DNA of 64,000 nucleotides from Forficula auricularia. Lineage: Eukaryota > Arthropoda > Insecta > Dermaptera > Forficulidae. The notes under the pieces are model-generated. The model saw only the letters and a program-made list of their open reading frames with translations. It had not been told where the DNA came from and searched no databases. The stretch is from contig JALMQS010000819.1 in NCBI GenBank assembly GCA_024734495.1, positions 310,001 to 374,000 of the forward strand. Reading direction: 5' to 3'. Position 1 is the first letter of the stretch. The number at the start of each line of letters is the position of its first letter. The position numbers were made by a program, and so were the translations under genes. Positions 45,399 through 56,170 of this stretch are shown here, piece by piece.

Positions 45399-45505
45399 TT
45401 GATTAAATGTGGCTTTAACTCAAGTTCTCTTTATATGGCTCTATTTATCAAACAACACTGATGTTCTAATGGTCGTGTCATAAAAGACACGCGTCCTTCT
45501 ATCAA
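45399..45505 (+). repeat. repeat shared with 43531-43653
   Basis: Second copy, same orientation, 1.85 kb downstream. It is followed by the GC-richer block at 45510. Confidence 0.75.
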
Positions 45506-46939
45506 TTGATAGAGCCCCGTGTATTTTTCTCCCTCATCCCTGGCTCTATCTCCCATAAAACTTGCTGAGTTCGCAATTTTATCGTCGCCGACACTCATCC
45601 ATCTTCATCTAGCCATTGTCTCGATGTTATGTTTATAATAACACATGGTTAGCTTTTATTTATTATCAAGAAACAATCGATTCGTGTTGGGGAGTAGTGA
45701 TAACGATGATAGATAGAAAACGGCTCATTCATTGTGCGCTCAAAAAAATGAAAGGAAAACAAAAATTACACTCCCAATACAAACCGGCCCGTCGTGTCGG
45801 CTGATTGACGGCCAAATATTTCTCCTTTTAATATAAAACACAGGAAAAAAGAAAGACGGCTCTTTGAAAAAGTTTAATAAAAAAAACAATATTTTTGGGC
45901 GTTCATAGAGTGGGAGCGAGTAAAAGTGGGAATTAGTCCTTCTGGATTTGGAATTATTTATTTATTAATTATGAATTTTGTTCAGCTTGTTTCATTATTC
46001 ATAGATTTATCTATTTTTAGCAATGTTCAGCGACGGAATTTATGAAGTTTTTGTATTTTTTAAACAGTTAATACCTGGGTCCGGGATATGGAATTTAATA
46101 AATAATAAGAGTAATAACTAAAGATACAAATTACTGATAGTAGGTAGTGGGGGGTAAGTAGTGGTTGTCAAGTACTAAATCCAAGGTATTATGGGTAATT
46201 TTTATTATATATCAAAAGCAAATTATTCACTTTTTTGACATATAATAAAAAAAAATATTCATAACACCTCGTATTTATTAGATGACAACCTCTCGTGAAT
46301 TTTTTACAATAATAATAATTTTTTTTTGTTGATTAAGGAGGTTCGTGACTTTTTATCATTTTTATAAGAAAATTCTCAAATTTTTACAATCGATCATTGA
46401 TGCATTAAATATTTATTAGCGAAATTTAAAGTTGATCATCTGTCTCATTACCGAGAAATAAATTATTGAAAATTGTCCTTTTAACATGGAAGTAAATGGA
46501 CCGAGCTTTTAAAAGGGCTATAACTTCTTTACAAATTATACCATTTTCAACAAATTTATACAGATCAATAATTCAACTTTTATGAATCTAATTATACATT
46601 TTTCAATAGATTTGGCAGTCTAATTAATTAGTTATTCATAAATGTAAAAATAAAAATTTATTTGAAGCCAACAAAATATGGCAAAAGCACTAGTGTAGAA
46701 TTCCAACTCTATTTGTTGAAATCATCTTTGTGTTAAATAAATGTTTTTATAATAAGAAAATTCTAAAATAAGATAAGATAAGATATATTCTTTTTATTAA
46801 TATTTTCAAAACAAAGATTTTTATTCGAAATTAACCTCATTATTAACAATTTTTTATTAAAAAATTTGGTATGCAGACGTTGTCACTCTGCAGAAATACA
46901 AAAGATTTTTTCGAAGATCAAGCAGATAGATAAGCAGTC

Positions 46940-47245
46940 TCAAACTCCCTTAAGATCCATAATCTAATTAAATTATGTACTTTTAACAAGATTAATGATC
47001 ATATAAATACAAGTTGACTCAGTACATTATCAATCGCGATGTTTGGCCTTTAATTAAATCTTTCTGATGCTCTTGATCTTAACCTATGCACTTAGTTATA
47101 GATAAATTTCGTTGCCATTAAATGTTTTATTTATCCATAACTATGTGTATATAATACAAGATCGAGCGCCTGAGGAAGCTTTAATTAAGAGATAAACGTC
47201 GCGATTGATAATGTGCTAAGTCAAGAGCTATTTATATGACCCTTT
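46940..47245. mobile_element. foldback element with hammerhead-like motif
   Basis: 'aagttgactcagtacattat' then CAATCGCGATGTTT (left, 47011-47044) is inverse to AAACGTCGCGATTG and 'ataatgtgctaagtcaa' (right, 47194-47225). A second inner pair is 'cttagttatagataaat' / 'atttatccataactatg'. The right arm has the CTGAGGA motif; the left arm has its decayed inverse (gcatcagaaag on minus). Confidence 0.7.
47160..47209 (+). ncRNA. hammerhead-ribozyme-like motif, long stem I
   Basis: GATCGAGCGC-CTGAGGA-...-TAAA-CGTC-GCGATTGAT. Stem I pairs eight of nine positions next to the core, including CGC/GCG. CTGAGGA fits the CTGANGA consensus. The second block is TAAA rather than GAAA, which should abolish activity. 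Stem II is weak (CTTT/AGAG with one wobble). The cleavage triplet would be GUC. Confidence 0.4.
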
Positions 47246-47324
47246 TTCCTCTTAAAAATTCATCATTTAATAATAATATCAATACAATTAAACTTACTTC
47301 GAAGATACAAACAATAGGTGCATT

Positions 47325-48605
47325 ACGCTAAGGGTCGATGGGGTTAAGAGTAGCCGTAGACAAGTAAAGGGCCTAGGGGTCGAAATCTATAATAATAGCT
47401 AGACTATAATAAATTTATGAAATCGTAATTATTAAGATAAAAAATGAACTTTTTAATAGTTTATTAGTTTATTATATAAAACTATTAGTAGGTGGACTCT
47501 AACCTTACCTGGATGAGATAGTTCACCTCACTAAATGGATTGGAAAAAATTGGAGGAGAGCATAACGAGTCGTGAAATAATTGTCACTTTTTCCTTTAAC
47601 TATTCCCTGATTTCCTTTAAATGGTTACTGTCATAAGAAAGAGTCCTGAATAAATAATCATATAGAGGAAGAATGATTTTTGATAAAAAAAAGAAATAAT
47701 CGATACGTTGTAAAAAATAATAAAAAAAAAAAAAAATTAAAATTTGAATAAATTCTATCAAGTTGAAGATAGGGGTAGAAAAATGATTGGTAAAAAAATA
47801 ATTTATTTTGACTCGAGAAGTTGTAAAAAATAATTAAAAAATAGTAAAATTGGAATAAATTCTATTTAGTTCAAAGTAGAGGTGGAAAAATGATTGGTAA
47901 AAAAAAATAATTTATTTTTACTCGGTAAGTTGTAAAAAATAATAAAAAATAGTAAAATTAAAATAAATTCTATGGAGTTCAAAGTAGAGGCGAAAAAATG
48001 ATTGGTAAAAAAAATAATTTATTTTTACTCGAGAAGTTGTAAAAAATAATAAAACAAAAATAGTAAAATTGGAATAAATTTTATGAAGTTCAAAGTAGGG
48101 GTGGAAAAATGATTGGTAAAAAATACTTTATTTTGACTCGAGACGTAAAAAATAATAAAACAATAATAAAATTTGAATAAATTCTATAAAGTTCAAAATA
48201 GGTGTGGAAAATGTTTGGTAAAAAACAAAATTTATTTTGACGCTAAACGTTGTAAAAAATATAGTAAAATTTGAAGAAATAGGGATAGAAAAATTTTTGA
48301 TTAAAAAAAATATAATTTATTTTGAAAAGGGTAAATATTAGCCCTAAAAAATGAATAGGGGTTGATTTGTAATGAATTGAGGGTAAGAATTTGAATAACT
48401 TCTAGAATGGTCTCGATGTTGCCTCCAAGAGAAGTCAACATGGAATGACCCGCCTGGCCAACTCGCTTCACCTATATAGATAGGGACAAGAGGACAAATG
48501 GAGGGGGAAAGTTTTTATCCAAACATTCTCACCAAACGATTTGATCTTGAAATATGAAACTTGGTACAAAAGTGAACTGTATTAGAACCAACTTATTATA
48601 ACGGT
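47325..48605 (+). mobile_element. repeat element with internal minisatellite, copy 2
   Basis: Same orientation and order as 24935-26055: start 'ggggttaagagtagcc', left flank, tandem array, then ATGGTCTCGATGTTGCCTCC and 'gaacttggtac'-type end. It lacks a 24-base stretch near its end (after 'aaccaactta'). It abuts the composite element copy B at 48606-48634. Confidence 0.7.
47705..48330. repeat. ~107 bp tandem array, about six units
   Basis: Units start at about 47707, 47820, 47929, 48036, 48143 and 48250; the last is shortened as in copy 1. Neighbouring units differ by 5-15%. Two more units than at 25333-25745. Confidence 0.85.
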
Positions 48606-48633
48606 TCAAAAAAATTTTAAGAAAAAAATAAAA

Positions 48634-48955
48634 ACCGACTTCAAAAAATTAAATGCAACAAATAAAATACACTAAAAGGTATAAAATAATTATTATCTTA
48701 TTTAGTTACAACTAAACCACGAAATTACTTTTTGAAGTCGGTGATAAACATATACCTTTTATGAATCGCACTCGACGGATCTTACTTAGTACGTTTGGAG
48801 GATATGCTCGCTTATAGGTATAGTTTGTTTGGTACCGAATTCAAAAAGTAATTTCGTGTTAATATTTCGTCGTTTAGTTGTAACTAAATAAGATAATAAT
48901 TATTTTATACCTTTTAGTGTATTTTATTTGTTGCATTTAATTTTTTGAAGTCGGT
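48634..48955. mobile_element. 322 bp foldback module (copy B)
   Basis: ACCGACTTCAAAAAATTAAA at 48634 and its inverse ending 48955. The loop keeps 'aatcgcactcgacggatctt' and 'gtacgtttggaggatatgct' of copy A. The arms are about 60 bases shorter in total, with internal deletions. Confidence 0.85.
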
Positions 48956-49121
48956 TTTTATTTTTTTCTTAAAAATTTTTATTTTTCTCTTTTTAGTGAT
49001 GTTATTAATAGTGATCATATCATCAGAACTTGACCAAATTAATATGACACCATCCCTAAGACACCCCCTTTCGGATAAAAAAAGAACCATCGAAATCGGT
49101 TCATAAACAAAGAGGTTAGGT

Positions 49122-49872
49122 TTTTTTTTTTAATGCAATCGAATGCAAGAAGGGGTGCACCAGTAAAGATGTAGCCCCTATGGATCTCGAAAGACCCTTG
49201 CATTACCGAAGAGAAGGGAAAGTTGATTAAGTGAGAGGGTGTAGACGTAGGTGTCTATGCACCCTGGTTTTGAAGGTTTGAAGATTATAGGTGCTGGAAA
49301 AGATAGAGGCTGGGAGTGAGTTCCAGTTCCTTGAAGTCATGGGGATATATGTATTCGCGAATGAAGTGGTCCGGCACTTTTCCAATTTGACCGCGAAAGA
49401 GTGTTGGGAGTCGGCAAAACGTGTGCTGCGTGCAAAGCATGCTTTGGGGGGAATTATTGATTTTATCTCATCAGAGCACCTGCCGTGATAGTATCTATAG
49501 AAAAGGGAAAGGGCAGAGACATCTCTTCGATGAGCCAGCGAGTCGAGGGAGTGGGTGAGGGTAGAATCGTCAATTAGCCTGACGGCTCGTTTCTGAATTG
49601 CATCAAGGGTAGCAAGAGAATATTTTGAGGCTCCTCTCCACAGATGAGAGCCGTATTCGAGACAGGGGCGGATTTGGGCCTTGTAGATGGTGAGAAGTTG
49701 TGGGGGTTTGTAAAATCGCTTGGACCTGAATAAGAAGCCAATCTTCCTTGCTGCAGATTTCGCCACAGAGGAGATGTGTTCATTCCAAGACAGGTCAGAT
49801 GCGACAGAGACACCCAACATGGATAGGCTGTCACACATTTTCAGGGTATTCGAATCGAAGTGAAGGTCTAAA
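49122..49872 (-). mobile_element. jockey-like LINE, 5'-truncated, intact 3' end
   Basis: Minus-strand 3' part of ORF2, a ~100 base 3' UTR and an A tract (T run at 49125-49134 on plus). The 3' UTR is almost identical to 4050-4145. Truncated at 49872 inside ORF2. No clean target duplication was found. Confidence 0.9.
49227..49838 (-). CDS. LINE ORF2 C-terminal region (open, truncated)
   Basis: 203 codons, open to the stop. It covers the region after the RT palm: LSWNEHISSVAKSAARKIGF, YKAQIRPCLEYGSHLWRGAS and QKRAVRLIDDS are standard thumb and post-thumb segments of jockey-superfamily proteins. The protein ends NLQTFKTRVHRHLRLHPLT. No catalytic motif is included. The 3.6 kb copy shares the last ~155 residues with few changes, so both derive from a recently active family. 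Confidence 0.85.
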   Translation of the reverse strand: MCDSLSMLGVSVASDLSWNEHISSVAKSAARKIGFLFRSKRFYKPPQLLTIYKAQIRPCLEYGSHLWRGASKYSLATLDAIQKRAVRLIDDSTLTHSLDSLAHRRDVSALSLFYRYYHGRCSDEIKSIIPPKACFARSTRFADSQHSFAVKLEKCRTTSFANTYIPMTSRNWNSLPASIFSSTYNLQTFKTRVHRHLRLHPLT

Positions 49873-50070
49873 CAAACCTAATAAAAAAGGTCTAATACCT
49901 ATGAAAAAAAATCGAAAAAAAATGGAACCAATCGGAAGCTAGACTGGACCCAATGCAAAAAAAAATTTCAAAATCGGTTGACAATTGGCGGAGATATAAG
50001 GTAACATAGGCACAAAAAAAAAAAAATTCAGTCGAATAGAGAACCTCCTCCTTTTTTTGAAGTCGGTTAA

Positions 50071-50984
50071 TAAAATAAATCATATTTTTTTATATTATTA
50101 ATTTATACCTAAAGATTTGAAGCTCTAAGTGTTATTTGTTTTGACAATAATTTGTATTTCGGAATTAGAACCAACTTTCTAAGAACTTCAATATTTTTTT
50201 TTTTCAAATTTACTCAAAAAATATATATTAATTTATTTGTGTGTTGAATAATTACCGATTAAACTAATTATAAACACTCACTACTAAAAAAACAATAAAT
50301 AAGAATTTTTTTTTTTTTCACTCGGTATGCCAGAAAGGTAGGCCAGGGTGTTTTAAAATTCCACAAAGGAGAGATAGTTCAAAAAAATAATATTGTTTTA
50401 AATCTTCAAATTGAATGGTTTAATCAAATCACCCATATGTTGAATAAATAAGAATCAAAATTTTGAAATTTTGTATTTAAAATCAAAATCATCAAATTTT
50501 TGATTATATTGGCATATTACACGATACGATGCTGAATTCATTCAAAAAAAATTTCTCTTTGCGGGATTACTAATCACTAATCATATTGTATTTTTTTTCC
50601 TTAATATCATCTTCATGATGAATGAAAAAGAAAGAATGTAAAATAATGATACAAGTATTTATAATTTAAGGGTGGATATTAGGGGTTGTTTACCTTCGGT
50701 TGGCTGAGCATGGCCTTCGATCTTGCCTCAAGCAGTTCTCGTCTTTAAATGAAGAGAAAAATAAGAATTCAAAAATCCCGTGTTGGATATTATAATTTAC
50801 CTGGCCAATATTCTTCGAAATGATACGGAATTCTTAATAAAATTTTCAAATATATATTTTATTTAATATATACGTACTTTATTAAAATTATTAAATAAAA
50901 TAAATATTTAAATACATACATATATAAGATGTATAGGGTATGCTTAGAAATTTTCTATGATACTTAGAGATAAGAAAATTTCGA
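50071..50984. other. non-coding, dispersed-repeat remnant
   Basis: 50100-50215 repeats the wording of 26090-26170 (gaagctctaagtgttatttg; gaaccaactttctaagaac). Nothing else recognised. Confidence 0.4.
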
Positions 50985-51195
50985 AAAATTTTAGAAACTT
51001 TTTAAAATTGAAAATATAAAATAGTAGGTAGGTTTCACAAAAATATAAGTAAGAGTCGTGCTAAACAAGCATCTTATCTTTTATTTTTGTGTAACCTACC
51101 TAGTATTTTATATTTTCAATTTTAAAAAGTTTCTAAAATTTTTCAAATTTTTTTTTACTTTCACCAAGAACCCACACCAAGAACCCACACCATTT
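50985..51195. mobile_element. foldback element, ~60 bp arms
   Basis: 'ttttagaaactttttaaaat' to TAGGTAGGTTTCACAAAAAT (left) pairs with TTTTTGTGTAACCTACCTA to 'aaaagtttctaaaattt' (right, ends about 51140). The GGTAGGTTTCACAAAA block is shared with 27970. Beyond the right arm, 'agaacccacaccatttctcc' is the inverse of the family terminus seen at 27905. No hammerhead motif remains. Confidence 0.65.
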
Positions 51196-52639
51196 CTCCC
51201 TTAATAAAATATGATACTTCGATTGATTGAGGAGGTGTTTAGTACAATCAAGTGGTACAATTGAGTCAAGGCTCAAAGTTTTTTTAGAATCGTTTATTTA
51301 TTTATTTATTTATTTATTTTTATTCTTTAAATGTTTTTTTTCCATTATCCCAGGGATTTTTTATTTTCATTTTATTTTTTTTTAAATTTATTTATTATTT
51401 TGTCCCAGTTAACGGAATTGTTATTGTTATTTATTATTTATTTTCAAACCCAGTGAACTTGATTTTGAATTTTGAAATTTGTCCCTAACAATCAAATCCT
51501 CCCACAGCATATAAAGGTTATTTTATATAATACCGTTCTGCTGTGGCCCCACCCTGAGCCACTCATTCAGATCATGTGTGGGAGAATCGGAGGGCTAAAA
51601 GGGGAGATGTGTAGCTCCTTATAAAAAAAATATTCGATAAAACAAATTCTATTAATAATATAATTATTTAAGGAATTTTGATTAAATTAATTTTCTTCTA
51701 AAGTCTCTCAATTATTTTATTTTTATTGAGCAATAAAAACAAACAAGTTGATGTTTCGCCCCTAAATAATTCACTGGTATTTTAGCCTAGCCTTCATCAC
51801 CTGAATCTACACTCCCAATCTCTAACCTTCATTCCGGCCTTTCGAGTTTGATATTTGCAAGTTTGCCATAGCCATTTATTTATGATAAAGTGAACTGCTT
51901 AACTGCGAGCTGATCTGGTTCAGTGAACCGATAACAATGTCAAATTCACTCATTTTAAGGATGAAAGTGAACAAATAATGGCATTTGGTGATGCGATTTA
52001 CAACTCAATATTTATTCTAAAATGAACATTGCTCTCTTTTTATTTTCAGTACAGAGTGAGAGAGGGAAATATTTCATTGAAAAAAAAATAAATCATTTGG
52101 CATATGGCATTTTTTCTACCGATTTTGGATAGCAACAAATTTCAGACTTCCAAAATAAAAATAAAAATATATTTTCGAGTTATTTACCCAGTCACATGTC
52201 TAAAATTATATAAGTATTTAGTACTCACATTATTATAATATGAATCCCAGGAAATGGTGTATTCTACATTACTTACAGTCTATCTATTCATAAAATTTTG
52301 GCCTTATTTTAAAAACAAATGTTTTAAGGTGTCCGCTTTAAGGGGAATGTCCACTTTTGGATCACTTACTTTAAGTAAAATTGAATAGTAATTAAAGTTT
52401 TTAAAACCTTTGAAGAAAGAAGGGAAAATACATACTTTGGGAGTCATAGAGATAAACGTATTAAGTAATTATTTTTTTCTTTTTGATTCCAATTTTACCG
52501 TGAATGGATGTTGAATGTTTGAAACTTTATTTTGACATCTACTAGTGATAATAGCTTTAGATTTTAAACGAAAACTTTTCAGGGTGAGAGGATTGAGTTA
52601 CTAAAATCGAATCCCATATTTTTTTCCGTTCCACTCTCT
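51196..52639. other. non-coding
   Basis: (TTTA)n-type microsatellite at 51294-51320. 51755-51812, read on minus, has GGTGATGAAGGC...GGGGCGAAACATCAAC, which resembles a hammerhead core, but C3 is changed and stem I does not pair. No gene. Confidence 0.4.
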
Positions 52640-52990
52640 GCGTCACCAAATACATAAATTTCACTCGTTTGCCAGTTTATATGTCAGGGTACAACTTTCC
52701 CTATTTTCCCTTAAGATATATTGATAAGTGGTCTGGGCAGGTGTTGAAAGTAAAGACAAGGGGATTCGACTTGTTCCATAGAGAGTTGGCAAAACGAGGG
52801 GTGACCAATGCCCCTGCAATCGGGCAGAGGGAGAACTCTTGTTTGTTGAACGTGCCAGGGCTACCACGCAGCACTTAGGCCTTTCTGCTCGTTATGCACC
52901 TGAAGGTGTTTGCTTCTGTCGAAAGCAGCCTGTCAATCTACACATCTCTAAAACCGGTCCTCCATCTGGAACTGATCTCACCCATGAATA
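52640..52990. other. GC-richer unique block, unrecognised
   Basis: Composition approaches 48% GC. A 69-codon plus frame (52669-52878) overlaps a 68-codon minus frame; neither shows a known domain or splice context. It may be an exon remnant, a processed pseudogene or conserved non-coding DNA. Confidence 0.3.
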
Positions 52991-53118
52991 ACAGGCCCTT
53001 GTTTAAAACAACACTCCTAAGATAAATTAACCACAAATAATGGAAGCAAATTGGTTCACATAAATACTTTCCCCCCTTTTTTTTGAAGTGATAACTTCTT
53101 TTGGCTCGCCTTGCACAC

Positions 53119-53196
53119 TTTTTATTTTACTTAGCAGTAAATGGGATTGAGCCGTCACGCGTCACGCACCATGAATCACGGTTGGGGTCTGTGCAT
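53119..53196 (+). repeat. local direct duplication, copy 1
   Basis: TTTTTATTTTACTTAGCAGT, AAATGGGATTGAGCCGTCAC, then CACGGTTGGGGTCTG; partner at 53273-53345. Both copies keep several CGTCA words, spaced similarly. Confidence 0.75.
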
Positions 53197-53272
53197 ATAA
53201 ACAGATGGCGCTGCAGCATTAAATCTAAACTCAAATTAATATCTTAAATTTGAATTTTTGCTCTCATGTACA

Positions 53273-53345
53273 TTTTTATTTTTCTGGGCAGTAAATGAGA
53301 TTGAGTCGTCATGCGTCACATCACGTCACAGTTGGCATGTGGTCT
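53273..53345 (+). repeat. local direct duplication, copy 2
   Basis: TTTTTATTTTTCTGGGCAGT, AAATGAGATTGAGTCGTCAT, then 'cacgtcacagttggcatgtg'. About 80% identical to copy 1, 154 bases downstream, no tail or TSD. Confidence 0.75.
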
Positions 53346-53554
53346 AGTACCAGTTCGATCATTGTCGGAAAATATATTAATTATTCCTTTTCAAAAAATA
53401 ATTTTAGAATATTAGAATTATAAATGCCATATAAGTTATCACTTCTGTCGTGTGGTCTTAAGCACACACCTGAATTTTTTTTCTAAATTGTTTTCTTACA
53501 ACTGATTACTTTGAATTCTTCTTCAAGTGCCATAATCGATTTCTAAAGAAATAG

Positions 53555-53727
53555 TATTATCTCTATTTTAATTTTCCTGGGGAAATTTTTCACAGGGGTG
53601 GTTTCCCATTGCCTTACCCTAAAGGAATCAGATTATAGCCGGTCATATATTTGCAGTGACTCGGGCTTGAACCGCGCTACTGATTAGAAAGCATGCTCTT
53701 TAACCACTCGGCCAACCGGATTCCTGG
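53555..53727 (-). mobile_element. tRNA-derived SINE
   Basis: On minus: TGGCCGAGTGG (53704-53714) is an exact pol III A-box of the Ser/Leu type, and GGTTCAAGCCC (53663-53673) is a B-box 30 bases on. The body continues 'gtaaggcaatgggaaaccac', a core phrase common in insect SINEs and echoed at 59680. The 3' end is not sharply defined. A tRNA gene is ruled out because the anticodon arm and acceptor do not close. Confidence 0.75.
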
Positions 53728-55030
53728 ACTTTGAATTAACACACTTTAATAAAAACCCAACACGAAAATGAAATAATATTCAGTATCTAATAAATATTAA
53801 AATGACATAAAATAAGGCAGCTGGGAAAAATAAAAATTAGATTTTATTTTGGCAACATTATGATTTCAGGTTAAAGACCAAGTCTTTAAAGTGAAATATG
53901 CCCAGTTCTAAGGATATATATGTCGCCCTCCATAATTGGGATATTTTTACAGAGTGGTTTTATTAGCCTGGCGTCCAGCCTTTTTAGTCGCCTTTTACGA
54001 CAAGCAGGGGATACTGTGGACCTATTCTATCCTCGGTCCACAGGGGAGACGTAAAAATCAACTTTGTATTAAAAAAACAAAATAAAATTGTCGCGAATTG
54101 TACCCTCTCAAAGATTTATTATTTTTATCAAATTTAATGAGAACAAAAAACACTAAATATCACAGAAACAAAAAAAAAAAAAATCCATAAAAATACTATT
54201 CATTTAATAAAGTGATTTCCAAAGCATAGGTTGCAACCTCCAGGGAGGATCGAGTTCAATTAACAAAAGGTCAGATAAGGACTATTTTTCTGAAGATTTA
54301 TCAGGAATTTTTAGAGAAAAATTATTTTTCGTAAATATTTGCATTTTTTTTTTTTATTTAAGTAAATTACCCCCAAATTCCAAAATATCTAGAGTAATTT
54401 CATACGTGATATATTTGAAAATTTTTAAAATTTTAAAAAATCTTTCAATAAATACTATACAAGTAATTCATTTAAAATAAAAAATAAAATTTACGGAGCT
54501 TTTTAAAGTTATCAAAATTCCAGATATCCTATTTTAATCACTTCAGCTATCTTGTGGAAAATACTTTGATTTTATGAGATTAAAAAGTAAATTAATTTAT
54601 ATGTACTCAACCCATGACTTTCATTTAAAATCTATAAATAGCATTAAAAATTAATTGTTAAAGATGAACTAAAAGTTTTGTGAAAATACTTGTTTTAATG
54701 AAGTCCAATTGAATATTCTCTCTCTCTATAACGAGTATCGTTTAATCCGAGTGCAAAAGGCCATTTCTAGAAAAGTAGAAATTAAGAAATTAATCGCTAA
54801 TAGTCTGAAACAAGTTTGAACTTGTATTTGTCTCCCTTGAAATACACCTTTAAAGAAAGAGAGATCAATCTATCCGCTCTCTTTCTAGTTATTTTCATCG
54901 ATCAGATTCTAATGAAAGAAGCGCTCACACGTATATTAAATAATAAATAAGCTGACGTGTTCTGATGTGGCCATCCACTTGACTTACAACCTGGCCCCTC
55001 ACTTATATTTAATATTTAATCAAATTATTT
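53728..55030. other. non-coding with an unassigned repeat fragment
   Basis: 53955-54050 contains, on minus, CTTGTCGTAAAAGGCGACTA and a 'tggaccgaggatagaatagg' hairpin. The GTCGTAAGAGGCGACTA phrase is familiar from other animal repeats but I cannot name the element. The remainder is AT-rich. Confidence 0.35.
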
Positions 55031-55690
55031 ATAATCTAATAGGGGAGGGGGGTTAGTTTTTCCATTTTTACACTTCTGGTGGCCACTGATTATGTATACA
55101 AAATTTGGTTGAGTTTGGCACAAGAGCCAAGATTTTCATTTTTTGACCCCCCCCCCCATTTTGGGCGGTTAGTTTTTGCATTTTTATGCTTCTGGGGTCC
55201 CACTGAGTATGAATACACAATTTGGTTGAGTTTGCTCAAATGGACTAGATTTTTTTATTTTTAACCCCCCCTCCACTCCCCCTAATTTTCGGTCGATATG
55301 CACCAAAATCTAATCAGCTCTTAATCTCAATGGACCAAAACTACGTGTCAAATTTGGTTTCGATATTCACACTAGTTTTTGAGCTAGCTCATCCACAAAA
55401 ATTTGGTAACGCACAGACTAGCAGACAGACAACCAAACAACCAGACAGACTAACTAACTAACTAACAGACATTTTGACAAAACAATTATTATCTCGAAAA
55501 ATATAATTTTTTCGATGTTCACTTATTAGGGCTTTTTTGTAGACCGAAATGCCATGGTTTCGCTCAATTTTTTGAATCAAAATTGTTTGAGCCGTTTTTG
55601 AGATATTTCGAAACAATACCCTGTATGGTAAAGTAAAAATTGAAAAGTTTTTCAAGACTCGGTACAATAGAGCTGCCCTGGTAATGATTA
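55031..55690 (+). repeat. dispersed repeat with a 2x ~122 bp internal duplication
   Basis: 55041-55155 and 55163-55275 are direct repeats ('ggttagtttttgcattttta', 'cttctgg', 'caaaatttggttgagtttg', then a C run and CCCATTTTGGG). They continue into 'tcttaatctcaatggaccaa', 'attcacactagtttttgagc', an (ACTA)n run at 55449-55466, and 'gacattttgacaaaacaatt'. Parts recur at 20985, 27430, 35390 (minus) and in the arms at 58790 and 58950. Non-coding. Confidence 0.7.
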
Positions 55691-56170
55691 ATAAACTTAA
55701 ATATAAATTGTTCATTTATGGCTATATTATATTTAACATCCTCTTAAAATCTCAATAGAATAATTCAAAAAATATTTTCTGCCTTTTGAAAAATTTAAAA
55801 CATTAAGGTTTAATTTTTGGACAGCATCGCCTGGTTGAAAAGTCACCGTGCCGCCACTGGTTTATTGTTACTTTATAAATCTTTCATAAAGCAAAAATAT
55901 TTTTCAAATTTTCCATTGATGGAGTATTCTCTTCCGAAACGTTTGGAATTATACAAATTTTTTGAGATTGTTTTTTAGAACTACTGTACCTATTTATTGA
56001 ATACAACTAAACATTCAATAATTTTTGCAATATATGTATGTAATTTTTTTTTAGAAAAATGAGATTTCTTTTTAAATAGGCAGAGTTCCATGAGAAATAT
56101 CTTCATTCATAACCTGGCTCTAGAAATAGGGACAGCTTTTTTCAATATATATAAATTAAATGTAATATAA
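55691..56170. other. non-coding
   Basis: AT-rich; nothing recognised beyond a short stretch of mixed composition at 55825-55860. Confidence 0.35.

Larger units (their letters stand above)
43111..46938. other. 3.8 kb without a recognised gene
   Basis: Contains the repeat pair at 43531 and 45399, the C20 run, and a GC-richer unique-looking block at 45510-45840 (ccccgtgtatttttctccct; ttatcgtcgccgacactcat; aaaccggcccgtcgtgtcgg). The 62-codon frame at 45616-45804 in that block has no recognised domain. The block could be regulatory or an unrecognised exon. Confidence 0.35.
48634..50070 (-). mobile_element. composite ACCGACTTC element, copy B, carrying a jockey-like LINE
   Basis: Reads on minus from GTCGGTTAA at 50070: 'ggaggaggttctct', 'aattgtcaaccgattttgaa', then the LINE (49872-49122), then 'ctctttgtttatgaaccgat', 'ggtcaagttctgatgatatg', 'aataacatcact' and the foldback module. 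It lacks the RTE-like LINE and so shows copy A's empty site; copy A (37190-37230) likewise shows this copy's empty site. Confidence 0.75.

Noticed and set aside
51755..51812. A further hammerhead motif on minus
   Set aside because: C3 is changed and stem I does not pair. It is kept only as a possible relic.
52669..52878. A 69-codon gene on plus
   Set aside because: No domain, overlaps an equally long minus frame, and no splice signals in frame.
53663..53727. A tRNA-Ser or tRNA-Leu gene on minus
   Set aside because: Exact A-box but no closed acceptor or variable arm, and the SINE core phrase follows.
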